A DNA stretch of 61,334 nt, taken from Sanguibacter keddieii. Lineage in GTDB: Bacteria > Actinomycetota > Actinomycetes > Actinomycetales > Actinomycetaceae. The notes under the pieces are model-generated. The model did no database searches and was not told the DNA's origin. It saw only the letters and a list, made by a program, of their open reading frames with translations. Both the position numbers and the translations under genes were made by a program. The first letter of the stretch is position 1, and every line of letters begins with the position of its first letter. Location: contig NZ_JVOJ01000045.1 in the NCBI RefSeq assembly GCF_001064145.1, positions 1 to 61,334 of the forward strand, in the 5' to 3' direction. Positions 40,235-49,537 of this stretch are shown here, one piece after another.

Positions 40235-42310
40235 GTGACGAACTTGTTGGCCTACGCAAAGCGCGTGCTCATCGGACGCCCGATGCGATCGGACGCGATG
40301 GGCCACCAGCTTCTCCCCAAACGAATCGCCCTGCCGATCTTCGCGTCGGACGCGCTGTCGTCCGTCGCCTACGCGCCGGACGAAGTCCTCCTTACCCTCG
40401 CACTCGCCGGTTCGATGGCCGCGCTTCAGTCCGTGTGGGTGGGCGTCGTCGTCGCGATCGTGCTTGCGGTCGTGGTCGCGTCGTACCGTCAGACGGTGCA
40501 CGCCTACCCGTCGGGCGGTGGTGATTACGAGGTCGTCACCACGAACCTGGGCCGTTCCTGGGGCCTGCTCGTGGCCTCGGCACTGCTGGTCGACTATATC
40601 CTGACGGTTGCCGTCTCGATCTCGTCGGGCGCCAACTACATCACGACCGCCGTCCCGGCTCTCCTCGGCCATGAGGTGCCGATCGCGGTCGCGCTCGTCG
40701 TTATCCTGGCGACCCTGAACCTGCGCGGCACGCGCGAGGCCGGCGGAGCGTTCGCCGTGCCCACGTATCTGTACATGGGGGCCATCGGCCTCATGGTCGT
40801 CGTCGGTTTCGCGAAGATGGCGACGGGACACCTCGGCGAGTCGCCCACCGCCGCCTACGACCTCGTGACTGCGCCCGGCCACGCGGACGGCCTGGCAGGG
40901 CTCGCGGGAGCCTTCCTGCTCATGCGCGCTTTCTCCTCGGGCTGCGCTGCACTCACCGGCGTTGAGGCGATCTCCAACGGCGTGCCCATGTTCCGCCGCC
41001 CCAAGTCCCGCAACGCGGCGACCACGCTGGCGATGCTCGGTCTGATCGCTGCCTCAATGATGATCTCGATCCTTGTGCTGGCGCGCGCGACCGGCGTGAA
41101 GATCGTCGACGACCCCGCGACCCAGCTGACCTACCAGGGCGCACCCCTCCCGGAGAAAATACAGATCAACCCGGCGATCTCGCAGATCGCCTCCGCAGTG
41201 TTTGGTCAGGGTTCGATCTTCTTCATCCTCATCACCGTTGTCACCGGCTTCATCCTGGTGCTCGCGGGCAACACGGCGTTTAACGGCTTCCCGACGCTGG
41301 CATCCGTCCTGTCGCGCGATTCCTTCCTGCCCCACCAGATGGTGCGCCGCGGCGACCGCTTGTCGTACTCGAATGGCATCGTCGTTCTGACAGTCGCCGC
41401 GATCGCGCTGATCGTCGGCTTCCAAGCGCAGACGACGCGCCTCATCCAGCTCTACGTCGTCGGTGTCTTCATTTCCTTCACGCTCTCGCAGCTGGGCATG
41501 ATCAAGCACTGGAACCGGCAGCTGCGCACGCGCCAGTCCGGTCAGGAACGCATGTCCGTCCTGCGCTCGCGCGCCGTCAACATCGTCGGCTTCATGATGA
41601 CCGGCCTCGTGCTCATCATCGTCCTGGCCACGAAGTTCACGCACGGCGCGTGGATCACGCTACTGATGATCGCGATCGCGTTTGGTATCCAGATTTCGAT
41701 CCACCACCACTACGAGACGACCAGCTCGCAGCTGCGCGTGGACGACTGGAACGCGCGCCGCGCCCTGCCGACCCGCGTGCGTGCCCTCGTCCTCGTGTCC
41801 TCCCTGTCGCGCCCCGCTATGCGAGCGATCGCGGCGGCTCGCGCGTCCTCGCCGACGTCGATCGAGCTCGTCTCCGTCGTCGCCGACGACGAGGAAGAGA
41901 ACAAGATTCTGCGCCAATGGAAGGCCTCCGGCGTTCCCGTGCCGCTGACGCTCCTGTCCGCGCCCTACCGTGACATCGCCTCGGTGATCCTGCAGTACGT
42001 GCGTGGGCGCCGTCGCGCGATGCCCACCGAGATGCTCGTGGTCTACATGCCGCAGTTCCTCGTCACCCACTGGTGGGAGAATTTTGTGCACAACCAGTCG
42101 GCCCTGCGCCTGCGCGCGGCGCTTCTGGGTGTGCCCGGCGTGGTGATTACCGTCGTCCCGTGGCAGCTCGGCGAGGACGACGTCGTGGAGGGCCGTCAGC
42201 GCGTCAACGACCCGTTCTCACGCGTCGCTCCGTCTTCAGATGAATCGACGTCCCGTACCAGCCAGCCCGGCACCGCCCCAAGCGATGGCACCTCCGAGGA
42301 GAACGCATGA
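40235..42310 (+). CDS. kimA: KimA-like APC-family potassium transporter
   Basis: 691 residues: about 12 membrane helices, then a cytoplasmic domain of about 200 residues. Wording matches Bacillus KimA (YdaO) along its length: FASDALSSVAYAPDEVL, LLVDYILTVAVSISSG, LNLRGTREAG, FSSGCAALTGVEAISN, GDRLSYSNGI and YVVGVFISFTLSQLGM. KimA is a proton-coupled potassium importer, so an amino-acid permease label, common for this family, is probably wrong. The adjacent TrkA pair supports potassium. GTG 40235 chosen by family start and promoter spacing. Its last 4 bp overlap the TRAM methyltransferase gene. Confidence 0.8.
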   Translation: MTNLLAYAKRVLIGRPMRSDAMGHQLLPKRIALPIFASDALSSVAYAPDEVLLTLALAGSMAALQSVWVGVVVAIVLAVVVASYRQTVHAYPSGGGDYEVVTTNLGRSWGLLVASALLVDYILTVAVSISSGANYITTAVPALLGHEVPIAVALVVILATLNLRGTREAGGAFAVPTYLYMGAIGLMVVVGFAKMATGHLGESPTAAYDLVTAPGHADGLAGLAGAFLLMRAFSSGCAALTGVEAISNGVPMFRRPKSRNAATTLAMLGLIAASMMISILVLARATGVKIVDDPATQLTYQGAPLPEKIQINPAISQIASAVFGQGSIFFILITVVTGFILVLAGNTAFNGFPTLASVLSRDSFLPHQMVRRGDRLSYSNGIVVLTVAAIALIVGFQAQTTRLIQLYVVGVFISFTLSQLGMIKHWNRQLRTRQSGQERMSVLRSRAVNIVGFMMTGLVLIIVLATKFTHGAWITLLMIAIAFGIQISIHHHYETTSSQLRVDDWNARRALPTRVRALVLVSSLSRPAMRAIAAARASSPTSIELVSVVADDEEENKILRQWKASGVPVPLTLLSAPYRDIASVILQYVRGRRRAMPTEMLVVYMPQFLVTHWWENFVHNQSALRLRAALLGVPGVVITVVPWQLGEDDVVEGRQRVNDPFSRVAPSSDESTSRTSQPGTAPSDGTSEENA

Positions 42311-43656
42311 GCTCCCGCCCGTCCCGTCGGCGTCCCTCCCCGCGCCGCCGTCCCGCGCCCACGCAGCCGCGCGAGGGGATCGGTGAGATCCTCCAGCTGA
42401 GCGTTGGCGAGCCCGCACACGGTGGCGCGTGCGTCGCCCGCGACGAGAGCGGGCGCGTCGTCTTCGTGCGCCACGCGGCACCCGGTGAGGTCGTCCGCGC
42501 GCGGGTAACCGCCGTCCAAAAGAAGCTCGCGTGGGCGGATGCCATCGTGGTCGTCGAGGCGTCGGATGACCGGGTCGAGTCCGTGTGGCCCCAGGCCGGT
42601 CCGGGAGGCGTCGGTGGCGGCGAGCTCGCGCACCTGACGCCGGGCGCTCAGCGCGACTGGAAGTCCCGCGTGATCGCCGGGCAGCTGCGCCGCGTGGGCG
42701 GGGAGGCTCTGGCCGAGGCTGTGGACGCCCTCGGGGGAGTTTGTGTCGCTCCCGCGCCGGGCGACGAGGACCCGGGCGATCCGCTGACCGGTCGCCGTTC
42801 TCGCATTGACGTCGTCATCGACGCGGATGGCCGCGCCGGCATGCACGAGTTCCGCGGACGCCGCGTCATCGCGCTCGAGGACATGCCGCTTGCTGTGCCC
42901 GCAATCCGCGAGCTCGGACTGTTTGATGAGGACACGCCGTGGCGTCGACTGTGGAAGCCGGGGGACCGCGTGCGCGCGGTGGCCCCCTCCGGCGGTGAGC
43001 CCGTCGTCCTGATCGGCGAGGACACGTACGCCGCCGACGGCGTGCGCATCGATACTGACGTGTTGCGCTGGAACGTGCCGGTTGGCTCCGACGTCGAGTC
43101 GTACTACGTACGCCCCTCCGGTTTCTGGCAGACGCACGTGCGCGGTGCCGAGGTGCTCGCGAACGCCGTGCTGGCGGCGGCTTTTGGTGCCGACGAGGCC
43201 GGGGCTGGGCGCGCCGTTATGGAGCTGTACTCGGGTGCGGGTCTGTTCTCTGTGCCGCTCACACGCGCCGTCGGCGAGTCGGGGCGCGTCGTGACGCTCG
43301 AAGGGGATGAGGGCGCCGTGCGTGACGCCGGCGAGAACCTCGCGGCCTTCGACTGGGTGGACGCGTTCGCCGGAAACGTTGATCGTGAGGGAGTCGTCGA
43401 CCTGTCGGGCCAGCTGGGTGCCGTGCCGGACGTTGTCGTGGCCGACCCGCCGCGCGCCGGTGCCGGAGCCGAGGTCTGCGAGGCGATCGCGGCCACGGGT
43501 GCCCCTCGCGTGGTCCTGGTGTCCTGCGACCCGGCGGCGGGCGCGCGCGACTTGCGTGCCCTCACCGAGGCCGGATACGAGCTCGAGTCACTGCAGGCGT
43601 GGGACCTGTTCCCGCATACCCACCATGTGGAGATGGTCTCGGTCCTTCGCCGTTAG
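42307..43656 (+). CDS. TRAM-domain class I RNA methyltransferase (TrmA/RumA-like)
   Basis: 449 residues. Basic N-terminus, TRAM RNA-binding domain (about 25-90), then SAM-dependent methyltransferase: LYSGAGLFSVPL (SAM loop), VVADPPRAGAG and VLVSCDPAAGARDL with the catalytic Cys. Methylates uracil C5 in tRNA or rRNA; which one is not clear. The iron-sulfur cysteine set of RumA is not present. Overlaps the KimA-like gene by 4 bp, as in mycobacteria and streptomycetes. Converges with the ClC gene, stop codons overlapping by 4 bp. Confidence 0.88.
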   Translation: MSSRPSRRRPSPRRRPAPTQPREGIGEILQLSVGEPAHGGACVARDESGRVVFVRHAAPGEVVRARVTAVQKKLAWADAIVVVEASDDRVESVWPQAGPGGVGGGELAHLTPGAQRDWKSRVIAGQLRRVGGEALAEAVDALGGVCVAPAPGDEDPGDPLTGRRSRIDVVIDADGRAGMHEFRGRRVIALEDMPLAVPAIRELGLFDEDTPWRRLWKPGDRVRAVAPSGGEPVVLIGEDTYAADGVRIDTDVLRWNVPVGSDVESYYVRPSGFWQTHVRGAEVLANAVLAAAFGADEAGAGRAVMELYSGAGLFSVPLTRAVGESGRVVTLEGDEGAVRDAGENLAAFDWVDAFAGNVDREGVVDLSGQLGAVPDVVVADPPRAGAGAEVCEAIAATGAPRVVLVSCDPAAGARDLRALTEAGYELESLQAWDLFPHTHHVEMVSVLRR

Positions 43657-45494
43657 CGCCCCTTCCTGCGCTCCTGCATGCGCGAGCCCCACGACGTCTG
43701 CGTGCGAGCCTCGATCGCGCGGCGCTGATCGCGGTACATGCGATTCACCAGGTCGCGCTCGGACACCCAGCCGACGACTCGTCGATCCTCATCCACGACG
43801 GGCAGCGACTGCAAGCCCGTGCGCCGCAGCGCCCCCAGGACCTCTGACGGGGGAGCGGAGGCGGCCACGGCCTCGTCGATGAGGGGCAAATCCGACAGGG
43901 GTGCGTCGAGCGATCCGTCCTCCTGCGTGAGCTCGGCGAGGCGCAGCGAGGACACGAGTCCGACGAAGCGACGCTCCTCGTTCACGACGGGCAACACCGT
44001 CTCCTTCGTGCGGCGCAGGGCGGCGATCGCAGACGCGGCGCTCGCCCGGCACGAGAGCGTCTCGGGAGCCTCCGTCATCCACTCGGAGGCCGCGCGAGTG
44101 CCGAGCAGCGTGCCCTCGACCGGGTCGTCGAGCACATCGCCGCGCCGACGCAGCTTCTCCGTGTAGATCGTTGCGCGGGTCAGGAAACGCGAGGCACCCG
44201 TCGCGATCACGACCGCGAGCATCATCGGCAGGATCAGCGAGAACTGGCCGGTCATCTCCACGATGATGAGGACCGCCGTCATGGGGGCGCGCGCGGCACC
44301 CGCGAAGGCCGCTCCCATGCCCACCACGGCAAAGACGCCGACGGGAGAATCCGACAGGGGAGAGACGAGGTCTCCGAAGGCAGCACCCGCCATCGCGCCG
44401 ATAAACAGCGTGGGTGCGAAGACGCCGCCCGAACCACCCATGCCGATGGTGAACGACGTAAACACTGCGCGGCCCAGCATGAGGGCTAGCAGAAAGGCGA
44501 TCGAGAAATTCCCCGCGATCGCCTCCTCCTCAAGGGGATAACCCGAGCCGTACATGTACGGGAAAGCAACGAGAGCCGCGCCGAGAGCGAGGCCGAGCAC
44601 GCCCGGACGCGCCCACTCCGGCAGGCGGGTGCGCGCCCACAGCCAGTCGATCGCGTCCTCCGAGGCGTACAGGAGCTTGGAAAAGCCGAGGCCGCACAGT
44701 CCCGCGACGAGGCCGAGGAGCGCCACCCACCAGATGTCCGACATCGACGTGAACGTCAGGTTGTCGGCGACGCGCACGACCATCTCGTCGCCCTGCAGGA
44801 TGCGCGCGACCATTGAGGAGGTCACGGCGGAAAGCACGACAAAGCCGAACGTCTCGGCCGTGAACTCGACGAGGATCACCTCGAGGGCGAATACCGCGCC
44901 TGCGAGTGGGGCGTGGAACGTGGCCGCGATGCCGGCCGCCGACCCGCACGAGGCTAACAGGACCACGCGGGAGACGGGCATGTGCAGCCACGACGCGATC
45001 GTGGATCCCAGCGACGCGCCCACCTGCACGATCGGGCCCTCGCGTCCCGCTGAGCCGCCCGAACCGATCGTCAGGGCCGAGGCCACGATTTTGACGATGG
45101 CGACGCGCCCCGGGATGCGCCCACCCTTCCGGCGCACAGCGAGCATCACCTCAGGGATACCGTGGCCCTTTGCCGAGGGTGCAAAGCGCTGGATGAGCGG
45201 CCCGTACAGCAGGCCGGCGATCGCGGGGGAGAGCAGCAGGAAGATCCACGGTGCCCACCCCCACACGCCGTGCGACTGGCCGATGTGGGTCGTGTACTCG
45301 TCGAAGCCGGTGGACACCCACGTCCACGCGCGAATTGCCAGGTTGAAGACGACGGCTGCCGCGCCGACAACCGCGCCAACGAGGGCGGCGGCAACGCCGA
45401 GCAGGGAACGATGCGCGGCGACCGTATGGCCGACGCGCAAGCGAGTCCCCGCAGCCGGTTCCTCTGGATGCGGGGACTGACTCAGGGGTGTCAC
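43653..45494 (-). CDS. ClC-family chloride transporter with CBS domains
   Basis: 613 residues. Membrane part has the ClC selectivity motifs GHGIPEV, GSGGSAGREGP (gating Glu present, as in proton/chloride exchangers) and GGSGGVFAPTLF. The C-terminal 150 residues hold two CBS domains that may bind adenosine nucleotides. GTG 45494 overlaps the stop of the S9 peptidase gene, so it is the second gene of a two-gene leftward operon. Confidence 0.92.
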   Translation of the reverse strand: MTPLSQSPHPEEPAAGTRLRVGHTVAAHRSLLGVAAALVGAVVGAAAVVFNLAIRAWTWVSTGFDEYTTHIGQSHGVWGWAPWIFLLLSPAIAGLLYGPLIQRFAPSAKGHGIPEVMLAVRRKGGRIPGRVAIVKIVASALTIGSGGSAGREGPIVQVGASLGSTIASWLHMPVSRVVLLASCGSAAGIAATFHAPLAGAVFALEVILVEFTAETFGFVVLSAVTSSMVARILQGDEMVVRVADNLTFTSMSDIWWVALLGLVAGLCGLGFSKLLYASEDAIDWLWARTRLPEWARPGVLGLALGAALVAFPYMYGSGYPLEEEAIAGNFSIAFLLALMLGRAVFTSFTIGMGGSGGVFAPTLFIGAMAGAAFGDLVSPLSDSPVGVFAVVGMGAAFAGAARAPMTAVLIIVEMTGQFSLILPMMLAVVIATGASRFLTRATIYTEKLRRRGDVLDDPVEGTLLGTRAASEWMTEAPETLSCRASAASAIAALRRTKETVLPVVNEERRFVGLVSSLRLAELTQEDGSLDAPLSDLPLIDEAVAASAPPSEVLGALRRTGLQSLPVVDEDRRVVGWVSERDLVNRMYRDQRRAIEARTQTSWGSRMQERRKGR

Positions 45495-47491
45495 AGGTTT
45501 GCGATCTCCACGTGAATGGGGGCGTCAGTGGCGATGCCCCAGACTGTCCGGTAGAAGGCCAGCTCCGACTGCCATGCATCCTTGATGTTGATGGCCGAGC
45601 GGAAGCGGTGCCCCTCTCCCTGGTAGAGCTTGAGGGCGACAGCGTTGCCGTTGGCGCGTAGCGCCTCGTACATCTCCTGGGCCTGCGAGGCGGGAACGAC
45701 CGGGTCGTCGGTGCCCTGCAGGAGCATGAGCGGCACCTTAATCTCACCAACACGGTTGATAGGCGAGCGCTGCGCCCACACCGGGTCGGAGGTGTCGTCG
45801 GTACCAAGAAGGATTCCGTCGTAGTGCGACTCGAACTTGTGGCTGGTTTCCTTCAGCTTCACCAGGTCGGCGATGCCCGAGAATGACGCGCCGGCGGTAA
45901 ACACGTCGGAGGACGCAAGCGCGTTGAGCACGGTGAAGCCACCGGAGGAACGGCCTCGGATCGCGATTCGCTTCGGATCGACGCGGCCCAGATCGATGAG
46001 GTACTGGGCACCGTCGACGCAGTCCTGAACGTCCATGACACCCCAGTTGCCGTTGATGCGCTCACGGTAGGGGCGCCCGAAGGACGTCGACCCGCGGAAG
46101 TTCACGTCCAGAACTGCAAAGCCACGGCTGGTCCAGTACTGGAAGGGAACCTGCAGGCCGGGTCGGGCTGCTTCGGTCGGTCCCCCGTGCACGTTGACGA
46201 TGAGCGGGGGCAGCTCGCCCTCGGGGGCGACGAACTCGGGGTTCACGGGTGCGTAGTAGAAGCCGCGAGCCTCCTCGCCGTCCGAGGTCTTCCAGGTGAG
46301 CATCTCGGCCGTGGAGACGAGGGCGGTGGGCACTTCGGCCTCGGACGAGGGACGCAGCACCTTGGTCTTGCCGCGCGAGACCTCGATAATCGCAGGAGTG
46401 TGCGTCGCAGAATCCGCGAGGAAGACGACACGGCCATCCGCAGCGGCGACGTTACCGATGGGCCACCAGCCGGTCGCCCACTCCTCGGCCATGCCGTTGT
46501 CGATGCGCACGGTGCCGATGTGCCAGACCTGTTCCTCGGCCCACGAGCACACGAGGTAGTCGTTGTCGTAGTTGTCGTAGGAGTGCAGGCCGAGCTGCCA
46601 GTGTGGGTGCGAGAAGGCGTGAGGCCCCGGGTGTAGCGCGCGAGTACGCAGACGCGAGGTCCAGGCGTTCGGGTCCTCTCCCTCCTGCCACACGAATCCT
46701 TGGGTGCGGTACAGGTTTGCCCAGCCGGAGGAGTCATCCACGTGGATGAGATCGCCGTCGAGCGTCCAGCGCGGCTCGTAGACACACACGCCCGGGCGAT
46801 CCACCAGGACGACCTCCTGATCGATGGTGCCCTCGAAGGTCAGGGACGCGACGCGCAGCTGCGAGTATGTCCACGGCATGTTCGGGTGGTTCCAAGTGAT
46901 CCAGGCGATCTTGGTGCCGTCGGGGGAGACCGTCGGAGCCTGAGCAAAGTCGGTGCCCTCGAATACCGTGATGATCGCGCTGTCGTCGCGGGCGGCAGAG
47001 CCATCGAGAGGAATCGCGACGATCTTGTTGACGGGCTCGCCGGGCCCGGAGTGGTCCTCGGCCACCGCGTACACGAGCTCGCGCACGTCGGCGATCCAGA
47101 AGTCGCCGTAGCGGACCTTCGACAGAGTCGTCAGGGGACGCACGGCGCGGCGCGGATCGGCCGTATCAAAGGCGTAGACGCGGCCGTCGGTCTGATCGGA
47201 GAACACGATGAGGCCGTGGTGAACGGCGTATGCCTTGCCGCCGTACTCGTGCACGCGCGTGCCGACATCGGGCAGGCGGGAACCATCGATGAGAGGCAGG
47301 ACCTCGCCTGTTTCCCCCGTACCGCGACGGCGCAGCAGCGTCCCGCGTCCGCCCTGGCGCGGATGCCCCTCGACCCAGTAGGTGTCGGGTCCGTCGACGC
47401 GAACCTGGGAGAGCGTGACCGAACGGGCAGTGAAAGAATCGCCCGAGATGGGGGACTTCCACAGGCCGTGGGGTGCGACGGTGACGGACAT
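45491..47491 (-). CDS. S9-family prolyl oligopeptidase-like serine peptidase
   Basis: 666 residues: N-terminal beta-propeller (about 1-400) and C-terminal alpha/beta-hydrolase with GRSSGGFTVL (nucleophile Ser), GTDDPVVP (Asp) and GEGHRF (His). No signal peptide, so cytoplasmic processing of short peptides or acyl-peptides. AAGGAGG precedes the ATG. Followed, with overlap, by the ClC gene. Confidence 0.92.
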   Translation of the reverse strand: MSVTVAPHGLWKSPISGDSFTARSVTLSQVRVDGPDTYWVEGHPRQGGRGTLLRRRGTGETGEVLPLIDGSRLPDVGTRVHEYGGKAYAVHHGLIVFSDQTDGRVYAFDTADPRRAVRPLTTLSKVRYGDFWIADVRELVYAVAEDHSGPGEPVNKIVAIPLDGSAARDDSAIITVFEGTDFAQAPTVSPDGTKIAWITWNHPNMPWTYSQLRVASLTFEGTIDQEVVLVDRPGVCVYEPRWTLDGDLIHVDDSSGWANLYRTQGFVWQEGEDPNAWTSRLRTRALHPGPHAFSHPHWQLGLHSYDNYDNDYLVCSWAEEQVWHIGTVRIDNGMAEEWATGWWPIGNVAAADGRVVFLADSATHTPAIIEVSRGKTKVLRPSSEAEVPTALVSTAEMLTWKTSDGEEARGFYYAPVNPEFVAPEGELPPLIVNVHGGPTEAARPGLQVPFQYWTSRGFAVLDVNFRGSTSFGRPYRERINGNWGVMDVQDCVDGAQYLIDLGRVDPKRIAIRGRSSGGFTVLNALASSDVFTAGASFSGIADLVKLKETSHKFESHYDGILLGTDDTSDPVWAQRSPINRVGEIKVPLMLLQGTDDPVVPASQAQEMYEALRANGNAVALKLYQGEGHRFRSAINIKDAWQSELAFYRTVWGIATDAPIHVEIANL

Positions 47492-47612
47492 AGTGCCTCC
47501 TTAAGCGGTACGGCGAGCCAACACCACCTATCTTAGTGCGCGCGCTTGTCGCCTGCGCGGGTCGAACGTGCCTGACATGTACTTTGATCTGTAGATGAGA
47601 CGCTTGGGCAAC

Positions 47613-47618
47613 TACACT
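47613..47618 (+). promoter_or_regulatory. Leaderless -10 of dxs
   Basis: TACACT followed by 7 bases and ATG 47626; no Shine-Dalgarno between. Confidence 0.45.
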
Positions 47619-47625
47619 GGTTCTC

Positions 47626-49527
47626 ATGTCTGGAACACGAGAGTCATTCGACCTGCTGTCGCGCTGCAGCGCACCGCGTGAGCTGCGTCGCCTGGAACGC
47701 GATCAGCTGGACGAATTGGCGGCGGAAATTCGCGCGTTCCTGATTGACAACGTGTCGCGCACAGGCGGGCACCTCGGCCCGAACCTGGGTGTCGTCGAGC
47801 TGACGATCGGGCTACACAGGGTGTTCCGCTCCCCGCAGGACACGATTATTTTTGACACGGGCCACCAGGCGTACGTGCATAAGCTCCTCACCGGACGTCA
47901 AGATTTTTCTTCGCTGCGCTGCCCGGGAGGCCTGTCCGGTTACCCGTCGCGCAGTGAATCCGAGCATGACGTTGTCGAGTCCTCGCACGCGTCGGCGTCG
48001 ATCGCGTGGGTGGATGGTATCTCGCGCGAGAAGCATCGCCAGGGGAATCGCACGTGGACCGTGGGTGTGATCGGTGACGGTGCGCTGACGGGTGGCCTCG
48101 CGTGGGAGGCGCTCAATAACATCGCGACGGCGAAGAACCGCCGCATCATGATTATCGTCAACGACAATGGTCGTTCCTATGCGCCGACGATCGGCGGCCT
48201 CGCGGCTCACCTGGACGCGCTGCGCACGTCCGCCCGATATGAGAAGGCTTTGGCGTGGGGCAAGCAGCATCTGCTCAGCCACGGAGCGCCGGGACGTGCG
48301 GCCTACGACGCGCTGCACGGCCTGAAGTCTGGCATCAAGGACGCGTTGATGCCCCAGGTCATGTTCGAGGACCTGGGTCTGAAATGCATCGGTCCTGTGA
48401 ATGGCCACGACATCGCGGCGGTTGAGACCGCTCTGCGCCGCGGCCGGTCCCTTGACGAGCCGGTCCTCGTCCACATGATCACCGAAAAGGGCCGCGGCTA
48501 TACGCCGGCCGAGGAAGACATCGCTGACCGCTTCCACGCGGTCGGCCCGATTCACCCCGAGACCGGGCTCCCGGTGGCCCCCGAGCGCTTCGGGTGGACG
48601 GGTGTCTTCGCCGATGAGATCTGCTCTCAGGCCGCCACGCGCGATGACATCGTCGGCATTACCGCCGCGATGATGCGTCCCGTGGGCCTTGGGCCCATGC
48701 ACGAGGCCTACCCGGGTCGCGTGATCGACGTCGGCATCGCCGAGGCCGAGGCAGTCGCCTCCGCCGCCGGCATGGCCTACCAGGGCGCGCACCCCGTCGT
48801 GGCTCTCTACGCGACCTTCTTGAACCGTGGCTTCGACCAGCTACTCATGGACGTCGCCCTCCACCGCGCGGGCGTGACCTTCGTGTTGGACCGCGCGGGC
48901 GTGACGGGCGCGGACGGTGCCTCGCATAACGGTGTGTGGGATATCGCGATGTGCTCGATAATCCCGGGCCTGCGCCTGGCGGCACCCCGTGACGAGGAGA
49001 CGCTGCGCGCGCGCCTTCGCGAGGCGCTCGACGTCGATGACGCTCCCACCGTCATCCGATACCGCAAAGGGGCGCTGCCCGAGCCTATGCCGGCGGTGCG
49101 CAGCGTCGGGGGAGTGGACATTCTTTTTGACGAGGCAGTGGATGGCTCGTCCGCTCGGGTGCTCATCGTGGGCACCGGCGCGTGCGCGCCCGACGCGATT
49201 GAGGCTGCGCGTCGCCTGTCGGCCGGCGGCGTGAGCGTCACTGTCGCGGACCCGCAGTGGATGATCCCCGTCTGCCCGGAGCTTGCAACGTTGGCCCGGG
49301 ACTCCGACTGCGTCGTGAGCGTCGAGGATGGCATCGTTCAAGGCGGTTTCGGCTGGTCGCTGCGTGACGCGGTCGCGGAGGCGGACGTGCCCGTGCGCTG
49401 CCTGGGCGTGCCGCAGGAATTCCCCGAGCACGGGGACCGCAGTGAGATGATCGCGCAGTTCGGCTTCGACGCCGACGGCATCGAGCGCGCGGCCCGAGAG
49501 CTCGTCGAGCGAGTCGAGAAACGCTAA
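47626..49527 (+). CDS. dxs: 1-deoxy-D-xylulose-5-phosphate synthase
   Basis: First enzyme of the MEP isoprenoid pathway; condenses pyruvate and glyceraldehyde 3-phosphate with thiamine diphosphate. 633 residues. TPP motif GDGALTGG followed by VNDNGRSYAPTIGG, catalytic Glu in DVGIAEAEAVASAAG, and DRAGVTGADGASHNG. Full length. Convergent with the RNase D gene (10-bp gap), the order known in mycobacteria. Confidence 0.97.
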   Translation: MSGTRESFDLLSRCSAPRELRRLERDQLDELAAEIRAFLIDNVSRTGGHLGPNLGVVELTIGLHRVFRSPQDTIIFDTGHQAYVHKLLTGRQDFSSLRCPGGLSGYPSRSESEHDVVESSHASASIAWVDGISREKHRQGNRTWTVGVIGDGALTGGLAWEALNNIATAKNRRIMIIVNDNGRSYAPTIGGLAAHLDALRTSARYEKALAWGKQHLLSHGAPGRAAYDALHGLKSGIKDALMPQVMFEDLGLKCIGPVNGHDIAAVETALRRGRSLDEPVLVHMITEKGRGYTPAEEDIADRFHAVGPIHPETGLPVAPERFGWTGVFADEICSQAATRDDIVGITAAMMRPVGLGPMHEAYPGRVIDVGIAEAEAVASAAGMAYQGAHPVVALYATFLNRGFDQLLMDVALHRAGVTFVLDRAGVTGADGASHNGVWDIAMCSIIPGLRLAAPRDEETLRARLREALDVDDAPTVIRYRKGALPEPMPAVRSVGGVDILFDEAVDGSSARVLIVGTGACAPDAIEAARRLSAGGVSVTVADPQWMIPVCPELATLARDSDCVVSVEDGIVQGGFGWSLRDAVAEADVPVRCLGVPQEFPEHGDRSEMIAQFGFDADGIERAARELVERVEKR

Positions 49528-49537
49528 AGCCTAGGAA

